A DNA stretch of 64,000 nt from Brachionus plicatilis (Eukaryota > Rotifera > Eurotatoria > Ploima > Brachionidae): positions 1,343,552 through 1,407,551 of the forward strand of contig QEOQ01000226.1 of NCBI GenBank assembly GCA_010279815.1, given 5' to 3'. The notes beneath the pieces were generated by a model that saw only the letters and a program-made list of their open reading frames with translations, was not told the origin of the DNA and did no database searches. The translations under genes and the position numbers were made by a program. Shown in pieces: positions 24,473 through 34,600 of the stretch. Position 1 is the first letter of the stretch; each line of letters starts with the position of its first letter.

Positions 24473-25021
24473 CTAAAAACATTCTTGCAACAAGTTTTTT
24501 GTTTTTTTGTAAAAAATCGAATCTATTATGAAGCCTTTTGTGTCGAGTTGTGGTTCAAAGTTTTCCATGGGCTCTAAAATTTTTAAAACCGGCTCATATT
24601 TGAACACAAACTGATTGTCTATAATCAAATTTGGACTTGTTTGGAAAGCAACTTTTTGAATACTGCAAATATCCAAGTTTTCGTCATTGATTAGTATTAA
24701 ATTCTTGATTGCTGACCGTCTTAAGTGCACTCCTCTCTGTAAGTCAGACGTTTTTAGCACACACAAATCCAGGCTATTTTCCAAACTTAAATTCGAAATA
24801 TCCTGATCGGAAATATTTATGTTGATGTGTTTTACTTGGTAAAATTGTCCGAAAACATTTTTTACTTCATCAGTCAAAAATATTCTGTCATTATTTTTAA
24901 ATTCCAAAATCACTCTCTTGATAATTTTCTCTAGATAAACGTGGTTTTTGCTTTGAGTGTTCAGAAATCTGCTGGTCAATGCAGTTGAGTTGGATGTTGT
25001 TAAGCGAAGTAGTTTAATCAT
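24473..25021 (-). CDS. Unrecognised single-exon protein, possibly mitochondrial
   Basis: The ATG at 25021 gives 182 residues ending at TAG 24473; the frame extends upstream but without another ATG. Composition is normal and codon use resembles the neighbouring genes, so it is probably real. The N-terminus (MIKLLRLTTSNSTALTSRFL) is basic and hydroxylated with no acidic residue, like a mitochondrial presequence. The rest mixes hydrophobic and charged segments (YLEKIIKRVILEFKNNDR, LENSLDLCVLKTSD, LRRSAIKNLILINDEN) without a motif I can name. AATAAA-like words follow the stop. It lies 460 bp upstream of glycosyltransferase A on the same strand and has no counterpart in the duplicated locus. A GTAACC directly after the stop could be a splice donor if the gene continues. 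Confidence 0.55.
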   Translation of the reverse strand: MIKLLRLTTSNSTALTSRFLNTQSKNHVYLEKIIKRVILEFKNNDRIFLTDEVKNVFGQFYQVKHININISDQDISNLSLENSLDLCVLKTSDLQRGVHLRRSAIKNLILINDENLDICSIQKVAFQTSPNLIIDNQFVFKYEPVLKILEPMENFEPQLDTKGFIIDSIFYKKTKNLLQECF

Positions 25022-25698
25022 TTTGAGAGTAAATTTTATAAAAACATGTGTAGCTTTAAATACATTTATTTTATCATTAGTAAAAAAAAGTAAAAATTGA
25101 TAAAATGACAATAAATTTTGTTATCTACTTTAATCGATTCTTTATAAGTAATTTAAAAAGATAAGATAAAGTATTATCTAATGATTCTCATTTTCAAATG
25201 TCTCAGAAAAATAGCTCAACCAAAGATAATTGTAGATAAAAATATTTTTTTCTATATCTAGCATTAGGATTTTTTTATTTCATTTTGTTTGTTTTTCAAA
25301 GGGAAAAACAAAGCCAAGTCCTTAATTTTAAATTTTTTAATTTCCGCCGACAATTCATGTAAATGCATCCTTTTAAGAAAAAGTTTTATGAATTCAGCAT
25401 ATTTATTATTTAAGTTTAAAAATATGTGAAAAAAGCAGATTTGTTTTTGAGTCACAAGTCATTAAATTACTTTTTTTTCTTTCCTGCCGTACCAAAATTC
25501 ATTAGACTTGTGCAAAAGTCGAAAGAATGTCTTTGACTTAACTTGTGACTTGTGAATTTTAATAAATTTTGCTAAAATACTTGGAACACGTTTCGAATTT
25601 TGATGAACCATGTTCAGAAGTTTGTTTGTTTTCTAAAACTCCCGGATTTAATCCATTTATTTATCGCTTCTAAACAGACACTTTCATTGATTTTTTTT
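25022..25698. other. Gene-free interval
   Basis: A/T-rich. At 25490-25560 a block with AGACTTGTGCAAAAGTC and ACTTGTGACTTGTG resembles the AAGTC-rich element at 60472-60776. No gene seen; the minus frame at 25264-25455 is Lys/Phe-rich low complexity. Confidence 0.4.
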
Positions 25699-26065
25699 TG
25701 ATTTTGAGTGTGAGTGCTAAGCACTCGACATATGATTATGAGTGAATCACTCAAACTCACACTCATTTCACTCAAAAAAAAAATGACCAAAAAAAATTTG
25801 ATTAAATAGTTTTTAATATACTTATTATTTTTATTCTTAAAAAAAATTTTCCCAATTATTTTTTGTTTTACTTAATTTTAAAATAAATATTTAATTGTAT
25901 TTTAGATTATTATTTCAATTTATCCATGGGACTTTAACTTTAATTAAATAATTAAAAATAAAAAATGGTTTTTTAAGTTAGCAATAATTCTTCTATTGAT
26001 CCCTCTTACGAAATTAAATAAAAAATCTATGACGCCTCGCTCTCTATCTTTAGTAATAAAACATG

Positions 26066-26633
26066 TTCAAAAATTAAATGTTTAAATAGTCAAGTTTGGA
26101 AAATAGTTAATTAAAAATTAAAAAAAAATGATCAATCTTCGAATCTTAGTCTAGTTGGAATTTTTTAAAAGCAACAAAAAAATTAAACTAAAAATTCTTC
26201 ACAAATCGATACATCTTTGGATAAACAAATCATTTTGTAAAAACGTCGTAACTGATGGCTTAAAATCATTGAAATGCGTTTTTTTGAAATTTTTTTATGA
26301 GGATAAACTGAATGAGTCTAATGAAGTGATTTTTAAGAATAAAAATGATAATCAATCTGATAATGAAAGTAACTTTCTGGATGACTTTCTAAAAGAGGAA
26401 AAAGCCATAAGTGTTGAAATTTGGCTATAAAAAGAAAAATTTGAAAGAAAACTTTTTCCTTCTTTCTCTAAGAATTTATCTATTCTATTGATTATTGACA
26501 AATTGATCTTTTATTTTAATTTTATTGTTGTTTTTAAAAAATTCCTACTAGACTTGGATTCGAACATTGATCATTTTTTCGTGATTTTTAATTAACGACT
26601 TTCCAAGCTTGACTATTTAAACATTTTATTTTT
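26066..26633. repeat. Inner inverted repeat with arms of about 100 bp flanking an ORF
   Basis: The arm at 26066-26166 and the inverse arm at 26536-26633 share TGTTTAAATAGTCAAG, GTTAATTAAAAAT and AATGATCAAT in order. Both contain sequences resembling tRNA A and B boxes (TAGTCAAGCTTGG, GTTCGAATCC), so each arm may be a tRNA-related repeat. No tRNA fold is supported: the expected T-stem does not pair. Confidence 0.5.
26155..26430 (+). pseudogene. Degraded ORF inside nested element
   Basis: An open frame of about 90 codons without a good start, reading LHKSIHLWINKSFCKNVV, then an acidic region (NDNQSDNESNFLDDF). The acidic linker recalls hAT transposases, but no diagnostic motif is present. Its position between inverted arms suggests a transposon gene relic. 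Confidence 0.25.
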
Positions 26634-26640
26634 GGACCTA

Positions 26641-26925
26641 CCGTAATGCCTTGCCCCCTAATGCGGCATTTATTTTCAGAATTCTGGATTTTAATGCATG
26701 CATTTAACCTACTTTTTTTTCCAGATACGCTGCGACTAAAAATGCTGCAGTTAATGTCAAAATTTTGGTAAAAATGCCGCATTAAATATGTAAAAAATAA
26801 TAAAAATATATTTTTCTATTTTTTCTAAATTTGAAACACAAAAAATGTTCTTCGGGCATAATGCATGCATGTAAAGTTAAAATTTTGGTTTAAAGTGCAA
26901 TGCATTAGGGGGCAAGGCATTACGG
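26641..26925. mobile_element. 285-bp TA-flanked MITE
   Basis: The ends CCGTAATGCCTTGCCCCCTA and its inverse complement are perfect over about 24 bp, with TA on both sides (26639-26640, 26926-26927). The interior is rich in AATGCATGCATT and ATGCCGCATT words. No ORF. Confidence 0.85.
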
Positions 26926-26930
26926 TATAT

Positions 26931-27080
26931 TAGGGTCATGATCAAAAAAAATGTGATTATTTATGTTCACAAAAAAAAAATTATCACATTTTTTATGATC
27001 AGTTGAGATCACATAGTCGTCATGATACCCCTGATAAATTTTTCGCTGATCAATTGTTCACATAATCGTTATGACCCCTA
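26931..27080. repeat. 150-bp inverted-repeat element
   Basis: TAGGGTCATGATCA at the left and the inverse of TAGGGGTCATAACGATTATG at the right enclose a loop with AATGTGAT/ATCACATT words. It directly abuts the MITE at 26641-26925. Confidence 0.55.
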
Positions 27081-27610
27081 TATTAGTTCTAAAATTTTTT
27101 TTTAAGAATAAAAATAATAAGTATTTTAAAAACTTGTTATTTAATTAAATTTTTTTTGGTCATTATGATGTCGAGCGCTTAGCACTCACACTCAAAATCA
27201 GTTTTTTTTGCTATAGTATGTCTGCTCTATGCCAATTTGACTCGTACCATGTGGAATTTGCCTCTGTTACTCACTGTTCTTGAAAAAATTCATCAAAGGA
27301 TTCATCGTAGAAGTTCTCCCACACTTTACAATTTAATCAAAATATATAATTTTTGAATGTCAATTAATACATTAATATTAACATGAAAAACAGCTTGAAT
27401 TTAAAATAAATTATCTAATAGTTTGAAAAATAAAAATCTGAAAAAAATATTTAAATTTTTAGTTTTTTTAACTCCTGCAACGTAGGCTTCATTAGAACAG
27501 CCACTGTAGTAGTGCGTAATAAATTAAGTCAAGGAAATGTTAGATTATTTTTTTGTAATTTTGGTCTTGGTTTTTAACGATATAATTATTAGTGCAATCA
27601 TTAAAAATGT

Positions 27611-27961
27611 GGCAATGTGAAATTTTAGTACAAAAATTACAGTACAAAAAGTAAAAACTTTATAACTTTTTTTCTAATTGTGCAAAAATGGTTCTGCAAA
27701 AAGTAAAATATTGTACAAATTTGTACAGAAGAATTCCAGGCTCTGCAAAAACTCTGCAATTTAATGCAGAGTTTAATCAAGGATTTTTTAATGGTGTGCA
27801 TTTTACAGAAAATTGCAGAGTTTTTGCAGAGCTTGGAATTCTTTTGTACAAATTTGTACAATATTGTACTTTTTGAAGAACCATTTTTGCACAATTAGAA
27901 AAAAAGTTATAAAGTTTTTACTTTTTGTACTGTAATTTTTGTACTAAAATTTCACATTGCC
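27611..27961. mobile_element. 351-bp palindromic MITE with 8-bp target duplication
   Basis: Arms of about 165 bp are almost perfectly inverted (ends GGCAATGTGAAATTTTAGTA). AAAAATGT occurs directly at 27603-27610 and 27962-27969. An 8-bp duplication is typical of hAT-type insertion. The frames on both strands are by-products of the palindrome. Confidence 0.9.
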
Positions 27962-28009
27962 AAAAATGTCCGTTTTTGTGCAAAAAAATGTGAAATTTTT
28001 TTAAAAATA

Positions 28010-28213
28010 AAAATAAAAATTTTTTTGAAAAATTAATAATGTTTGAGTATTTTTTTCAGAAGGATATATATTTTATATTAAATCAATCGATTTATAGAAG
28101 AACTTTTTACAAGTAAAATTTTTTTTATTGTTGTTCTTAATTTTCTTGGCATTAATTTTTTAATTTTGATTTCAATTCAATCTTATTAAGAAGACAGTAA
28201 CATCTTTTAGTTA
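28010..28213. repeat. 3' flank duplicated between the two glycosyltransferase loci (left part)
   Basis: Words such as AATGTTTGAGTA.TTTTTT and TTTTCTTGGCATTAATTTTT match 19980-20045 and 20490-20560 in order. The match resumes after the pogo insertion at about 31435, proving that the inserted element split this copy. Confidence 0.7.
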
Positions 28214-31200
28214 CAGTGCTTTGATGCTTTCAAAAAGGTTCAAATGGGATAGGTTACGTAATTTGACGTAATTTTACATTATTTTTAGTAAGTTTAAGTA
28301 ATCTTTCGCGAATATTAGTCCATAAGGATATGTAATTTTACCAAAAATTACGTAAGATTACATTAGAATACGTAACTTTTAGTAGAATCGTTCTAGAAAT
28401 TTTACGGAAAAAAAATTGATTAGAAAAATATCAAATTGGCTTTTTTTAAAAAATTTTTTAATTAATTTAATTGTAGAAAATTTAATAAAATTCAACATTC
28501 CTTAATATTTCCTACTTAATTGTAAAATTACACAATTCACAATTTTTGGTAAAATTTGGTATTGGAAATCTAAATCATCGAATAATTATTTTTGCTACCT
28601 AGCTTCCTTCCCATTTTTTTTCGGAACTGGGATCTCAGGCTCGGTCTCAGGGCTTTTTCTTTTATTTTGTCCTGATGTTGTTTTATTCGTCTCGTTGGTT
28701 GGAGGAGTCAACTGGAACTGTGTGAGTTTCATTTTCTTTATCCTCGAGAATGAAGTAGGTAGTTTAATGCGCTCCAGATTTAAAATGTTTGTAGCATCTT
28801 TTAAACTCGACCGGTTCGAACTTGATCTTTGTATGGCCGCTTCAAGATTTTGAATTAAAGCCGACTCTTGAGTCGTCATTAAGTCGTTATCCATCTCCAA
28901 AGAGTCGGTTTGTTCTTGAATTTCATTTTCATCTGGTGATACGCCCTGTTCAGTTTCAGCTGATGCGTTCGTTGAGTCATCTTCTCCAAAAAAATCTTTA
29001 TCATTTGATTCGGAAAACATCATGTTCGCGTCCTGTAGCTCGCAATCTTTATCTATGTAGGAATTGATAGCGATCTTTTTTTTTACCATCTCCTTTAAAG
29101 GACCGTGCAGTTCTTGAAAATCAACTTCAATTACATCCTGATTGATTCTATGTGGCTTGATTCCACAAGAAGCAAAGCTCTTCTTACTAAATCAGTTTCG
29201 AAATTGTTCCAGAGCTCACCCAACCATTCAACACACTTTGCATATCCTGGGGACTTGGCATTGCCATGATTTGTAAAAACTCGTACATCGTTCATATACC
29301 AATTGTTCCATTTTTTTCTATAGCCCTTCTTCAAAGAAGCGAACCAAGCAACGTCTGCCGGTTGTAAAAGATTCGTCAATCTTGGAGGAATGAAAAGCAA
29401 AACAATACCATTTTCAGCGCAATAATTATAAAGTGGTGCAGTTAAATGACAGCGAGCAGAATCAATTAGAAGCAGTATTTTTTCAAAATTGTTGGCATAC
29501 TTGTAAGGAATCAAAATTCGTTGAATATATGAAATAATGGTTTCAGTATTGAATATACTATCATGGCGATAAGTTACTAATACATTTTCTGGCAAACGAA
29601 AGTCTAGCAAAGCGTTGACCCGAGGTACAATCAAATATAATGGCAACTTCGTTCCATCAGCTGCTCCAGTCCATGCTCCTGAAAGTCTTGTTTTTTCGGC
29701 GCCAGTTGTATGAACGACTATTCGCTTTACACCTTTTAGCGAATATGTGTAGTGGCCTACAATCGTTAATTAATCAAAAGGTTTTAGTAGCAAATTCAAA
29801 CTAAAATATTTTACTTGGTGCATCAAGGTATTGGCAAGATTCGTCCATGTTCAGTATTTGTCCAGGTTCAAAACCGTTGTCTTCTATGGCTTTCGTCAGA
29901 TCGCGGTAAAACGCGAAAATAATGCTCAAGCAATTTTGTGGAAGCTCTCGACCATGAAGAAACTCTCCTTAAAACAAATCCTCTCCTTTGACAAAAATTA
30001 CTGAGCCAGCCATCAGATGCTTTAAAATCAACGAGAGGTAATGAACAAGTAGTCGCTGAACTGTTTTCAGGAGGTGTTGATACATCAATGTTATCTGTTT
30101 CAAAATCAATCGGATGAATTTCGTTGTATATTTCGACAGCCTTTACTTTGATCTGAAAGCCAGCTATACTGGCGCCGGCCTCTCTTTTGGCTATTATCCA
30201 GTTTGAAAGTCTAAGTTCCATTGGAGGACAAACACAATTCGATTTGTTGGTTTTCAGTTTGAAAGTAGTTAGCTTGGATTTACTCTTCAAAATCTCATCG
30301 CCATGTACAATCCAATAGGATATTAAACGACGATCAATACCAGTTATTCGCGAAATGAAACTCATACTCCCAAAAACTTGCTCACTTCATTTTTCATTGA
30401 TTGGTTGATTGTTTGAAGCATGATTTCCACTTCCATCTTTCTGTGCTGAACTGATTTCTCTATGTTCTTTTTGTTGGCGATAAAATAATACAACTTTAGA
30501 CTTAAAATGATTCGTAAAACGACGTCTAGTACCAGTTTTCGTTGTAGTTGGCGTTACACTCATTTTGAGAATTTAATTTTAGCTAATATTTTATTTCGAG
30601 CTTAAAATGAAAAGCATGCAAAAATACCAAAAATTCATATTTAATGCACGCATTAAAACAAAAAAGTCATTTTTCAAATAAAATTTAATTTTTTTTAAAA
30701 TCAAATAAAAATATTCATTTTTGACTCATTTAATGCCCACTTAAAACCGAATTTTTAGTTTTTATGTCGAAGTAAAAGTATTTTCCTAAAAAATTCAAAA
30801 CACGTGTTAGATGCCTGGTAAAAAACCAAATTTACGATTTGTACCCCCGGGGTTGTTTGGGCGAGTTTACGGTATTTGTGTTAGCATTCACAATTAAATT
30901 TTTAAAAAAAATTCAAATAAAAAATTCCAAATTAGTAATAAAATGAAAATAAGACTTTACAAAAAATCAGTTAACTAAATTGAAAATCGATTTTATCATT
31001 GGACTGAGAAAATGTTTTTTCAATTTTTCTTATTTTCTAAATCACATTGCATGTAAATCATGTTTCATTAAAATTACTTAAATTAAATCAAAGATTTAGT
31101 TAAATATCTAAGGACAAACTTTTTGAATTGAAATGATATTTTGAATTGATCATCAACTTCATCAAGATGACATTCTTCGATGATTTTTTATTTTTATTAC

Positions 31201-31401
31201 TAAATTCTACCAAATTTTACGAAAAATTCTGAATTTTGTAAAAAAGTTCCGTATTTTAATGTAATCTTACGTAATTTTTGATAAAATTACATATTACATG
31301 GACTAATATTCGCGAAAGATTACTTAAGCTTACTAAAAATAATGTAAAATTACGTCAAATTACGTAAATTAGCCCATTCTGAACCTTTTATAGAAGCACT
31401 G
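28214..31401 (-). mobile_element. 3.2-kb pogo-like DNA transposon with ACGTAA-rich TIRs
   Basis: The ends begin CAGTGCTT on both strands and are flanked by TA (28212-28213, 31402-31403). Inverted arms of about 170-190 bp share TTACGTAATTTGACGTAATT and AATCTTTCGCGAATATTAGT in the same order. A minus-strand pogo-type transposase (30563 to 28595) lies inside. The uninterrupted homologous locus at about 20555-20580 serves as an empty site. Near 30872 a TA-flanked CCGTAAACTCGCCC end may mark a second, nested element border. Confidence 0.85.
28595..30563 (-). pseudogene. Pogo/Tigger-type transposase (CENP-B HTH plus DDE), disabled
   Basis: Read on the minus strand from ATG 30563. The N-terminal region has FISRITGIDRRLISYWIV, then a CENP-B-type HTH (LSNWIIAKREAG, then SDGWLSNFCQRRGFVLRR). 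The first catalytic Asp lies in ILNMDESCQYLD, in a frame shifted near 29950. A 58-bp GT-AG intron (29814-29757) joins to the DDE core: LLLIDSARCHLT holds the second Asp and LLQPADVAWFASLK the third acidic position. A second frameshift near 29180 is needed to reach SFASCGIKPHRINQD and the charged tail (28595-29089, ending PVPKKNGKEAR). There is also an in-frame TGA at 30387-30389. Three lesions make this copy non-functional. Such enzymes bind their TIRs and move DNA into TA sites in the nucleus. Confidence 0.82.
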
Positions 31402-31671
31402 TATCGTCATTTAAATTTTAAATAAAGACAATTAAGCTCCTTTCAGAGCCAGTTTTGTACTCCAAATAACCAAAATAATTTTTGTATACACTAAAAAAAA
31501 ACTATGCAAAAACCATCTACAAAGAGATATCACGACTCTAGAAAAAATTCAGCATAGAGTTTCAAATTAAAAAAATTAATCTCTGAATATTTTAAATTTT
31601 TTGTTATAGTTCATTTATTTTTCATGATTAATTTCTAAAATTGAAAAATATAACAACTTGAAAAGTTAATT

Positions 31672-34600
31672 TCACATATTATGACAATTGAGATTATTCA
31701 AATGATCTCGTAAAAAATTACAATAAAAAAACATGTTCATTGGCAAGTCTATTCTTTCTCTTTGCAAATACCATTTTTCCATGCATTGATAAGAAATCGG
31801 ATCAAAATCCAACAAAAATTTATTAACAACAAAATGATGTCTGCTGACCATTTCTGGCAAATCTTCGATAGAAAACACACAAACACCGTGACGCCATTTT
31901 CCTTTGCACTTATATTCGCCACCCCAGCCAGCAAATCTTGCCAAAGTTTCTATTCTTTCTTTATTTGCAATATCTTTAAAAAAATAATTGAAATTTTTAT
32001 CCTATAAAATTTACTTTTTGAATTGATTGATAAACTAGAATTACCTTTGAATCCACTTTCAGTAAAATGTTGAGTATTAAATTGAAGTGTTGACCAAAAC
32101 CTGAAATTATTAAAGAATTAACCAATTTATTAGATTTTTAAAAATTTCAGGGCATCTTCCTTTAAAGTAGTGAAACCTAGGTCATCGGTTAATTAAGATA
32201 AACAATAAGTTTAATTGATAAATGAATAAAGATTTGGGCAAATATTGTTGTTTTTCATTCCCAAGAATAATATAAAGTAAAATTTGTTTTAAACTTTTCA
32301 TTTGCTTTTGTGTCAAGTTTAAGAAAAAATAAAATTAATTTACAGACTTTTATTTTCAAATAAATTTTTTTTTTTTAATTTATTTTATCTCATCAATATC
32401 TTCTAAAAATGTTACTACTGAACAATTTCCTACCAATTTATTTAAAACCTGTTCGATTTATTAAAATTATTTTAGTATTTCTATGCAGTTTATATCGATT
32501 TCTTTAGATTTTTAGTGTTAGTGTTCAGAAGCAGATTTATATAATTTAACATTAAAATGACGCTACAAATAGGTCAACAACTTTCGGTTTATCATTAATG
32601 GATTTGATTTTTAATTTATTAAGTTTATGAGCAATTTTATTTGAAATACAGAATAAAAAAAATAAAAATTTTAAAGCCGCATGAGAAAGTGTCAAATTTT
32701 TAATAATAATGTCAAATTTTAATTATGTCAAATTTGTAATTGTCAAATACCAAACATCAAATTAATTAAATTAATGTCAAATTTTTCTTAAACGTGTCAA
32801 ATAATAATTATATCTGTCAAATTTCTTCATTGCTGTAAAAAATTTCTTCAATTAGGTAATAAATGTGAATGGGACAATTTCCAGCAATTTCTTGAAACTA
32901 TTCAAGAACTCCGCATCTTACAATTAAACCAAGATAATTGGAAGCTTAGCACATGTACATGTCCATCATGGTTCAAACATTACATGTGCAAGCACATCAT
33001 CGGGATTGCTTATCGCGAACGTCTATTTGACGAGATTCCTAAAGAATCTTGGTGTCTAACTTTGTGTCAAGTCGCAAGTGCTGGGAGATCCAGAAAAATG
33101 GCTAAAGCATTGGCAAAGTAAGTTTAACCTTTTTTACTTTTTATATGAATATTTTCTCTTTTTTTGGTGAATATTTGACTTTTTTTGACGAAAATTTGAC
33201 TGTTATCAAAAAAATTTGATACTTTTTAATTTGACATTTCTTTAATAAATTTGACAAAAAAACAAAATATTTGACGTTCTTATTTTTAATTTGACATTTT
33301 AAAATTTGACAAATGATCGAATAAAATTTGACAAAATAATTTTTTTAAATTTGACATTTCTTTGAAAAATTTGACAAAAAACATTTACCCAAATTTTAAC
33401 TGTTAATTGAAGAATGTCTCTTCAAGATCAATAATTTTATTAAAGTAACTTTATATTCAAGTAGTAATTTTATTGCAAGATTTTATTTTGTTTAATGCAA
33501 GTAATTTCGTTTCAAAAAAGTTAAATTTTTTGTGAAGAAAAAAATTGTAAAATTGGTGCTTAAAAGAATTTGTAGCCAAAATTTATAAAGAATCTTTACA
33601 GTCGAGAATATCAAGAGCCAAAGAATAATGATATATCGGACATTAGAGAAAAGAAAGAAGTAGAGTTGAAATCTATCAAAGAATCAAAAGAAAATAATTT
33701 AGAGTCAAAAAATGAATTCATAGGTTGATAGCTTGTTAGGAGTTGAAAGAGTTCCTATATGGTTGTACATCACTGGGCTCTTATTTGTCTTTACTGAAAA
33801 TATTTTTCATTCTTACTATTTTGATCATTTTCAATTTTTTTATCAATTATTCCGCATTATCTCTCCTCAAAAAAGTAAAAAAATTTTTTTTAAGTCAGAT
33901 ACTTAAATAACAAAAAAGTCGAAATAATTTTCGATAATTAAATTTCCAATATTCCTATTTTATGGAAAAAAAAACAAAAACTTAATTTTAAAATTTTAAA
34001 GATTAATTCTACATGTTTTTTTACAAATTTTCACTTATTTTATTTAGTCGTTCAATATTTAAAAAATTTAATGCTAAGGCATATCTGCATACTTTACAAA
34101 TCATGTTTGAAAATTACCAAGTGTAGTTTTAAAATTGGTAAACGTTCATAATAGAGATTTTTTTTTTAGAGAATTTTTATTTTAGAGAAAAAAAAAGAGA
34201 TAATTAAGTGTCAATAAAATAGAAAATTTTTTGCAGAATTTTTAAGTCATGTCGACTTTGTGATCAAGTGTTTGCAAAAAAAATTTGATCATAGGTCTCA
34301 TGTCCAGAATGTGACCATTTTCATCACAAAATTATTTATTAAAATCATTGTGAACAAAATTTGACCACCAAAAAATTTAACTAATCACAAAAATATTTTT
34401 TTGATCACTAAATAATTTTTCTCCTTAAGCGATTTTATAATATTAAATTTGTGTAAAAAATAAATTAAAAAATCTGCTTTTCACTATAGATAACTACAAG
34501 TTTAAAAAAAAAATTCAAAACAAAATTATTACAAAATTTTTGCTTTTTGCCAAGAGACATAAACAATTAACCTTTTTTTGTTTTTTTTTTATACAAAAAG

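Larger units (their letters stand above)
25699..27200. mobile_element. 1.5-kb TIR element with nested insertions
   Basis: The left end TGATTTTGAGTGTGAGTGCT (25699) is matched inverted at 27200. The match continues inward for about 150 bp (both arms contain AATGACCAAAAAAAATTT), with a left-only block of about 40 bp of GAGTG/CACTC words. Inside lie a smaller inverted repeat (26066-26633) and two MITEs (26641-26925, 26931-27080). T runs flank both ends, so the target duplication is unclear. Confidence 0.7.

Noticed and set aside
27637..27894. Overlapping frames on both strands
   Set aside because: Both arise from the palindromic MITE at 27611-27961 and encode mirror-related peptides.
28822..29067. 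Plus-strand frame opposite the transposase tail
   Set aside because: Shadow of the minus-strand pogo transposase.
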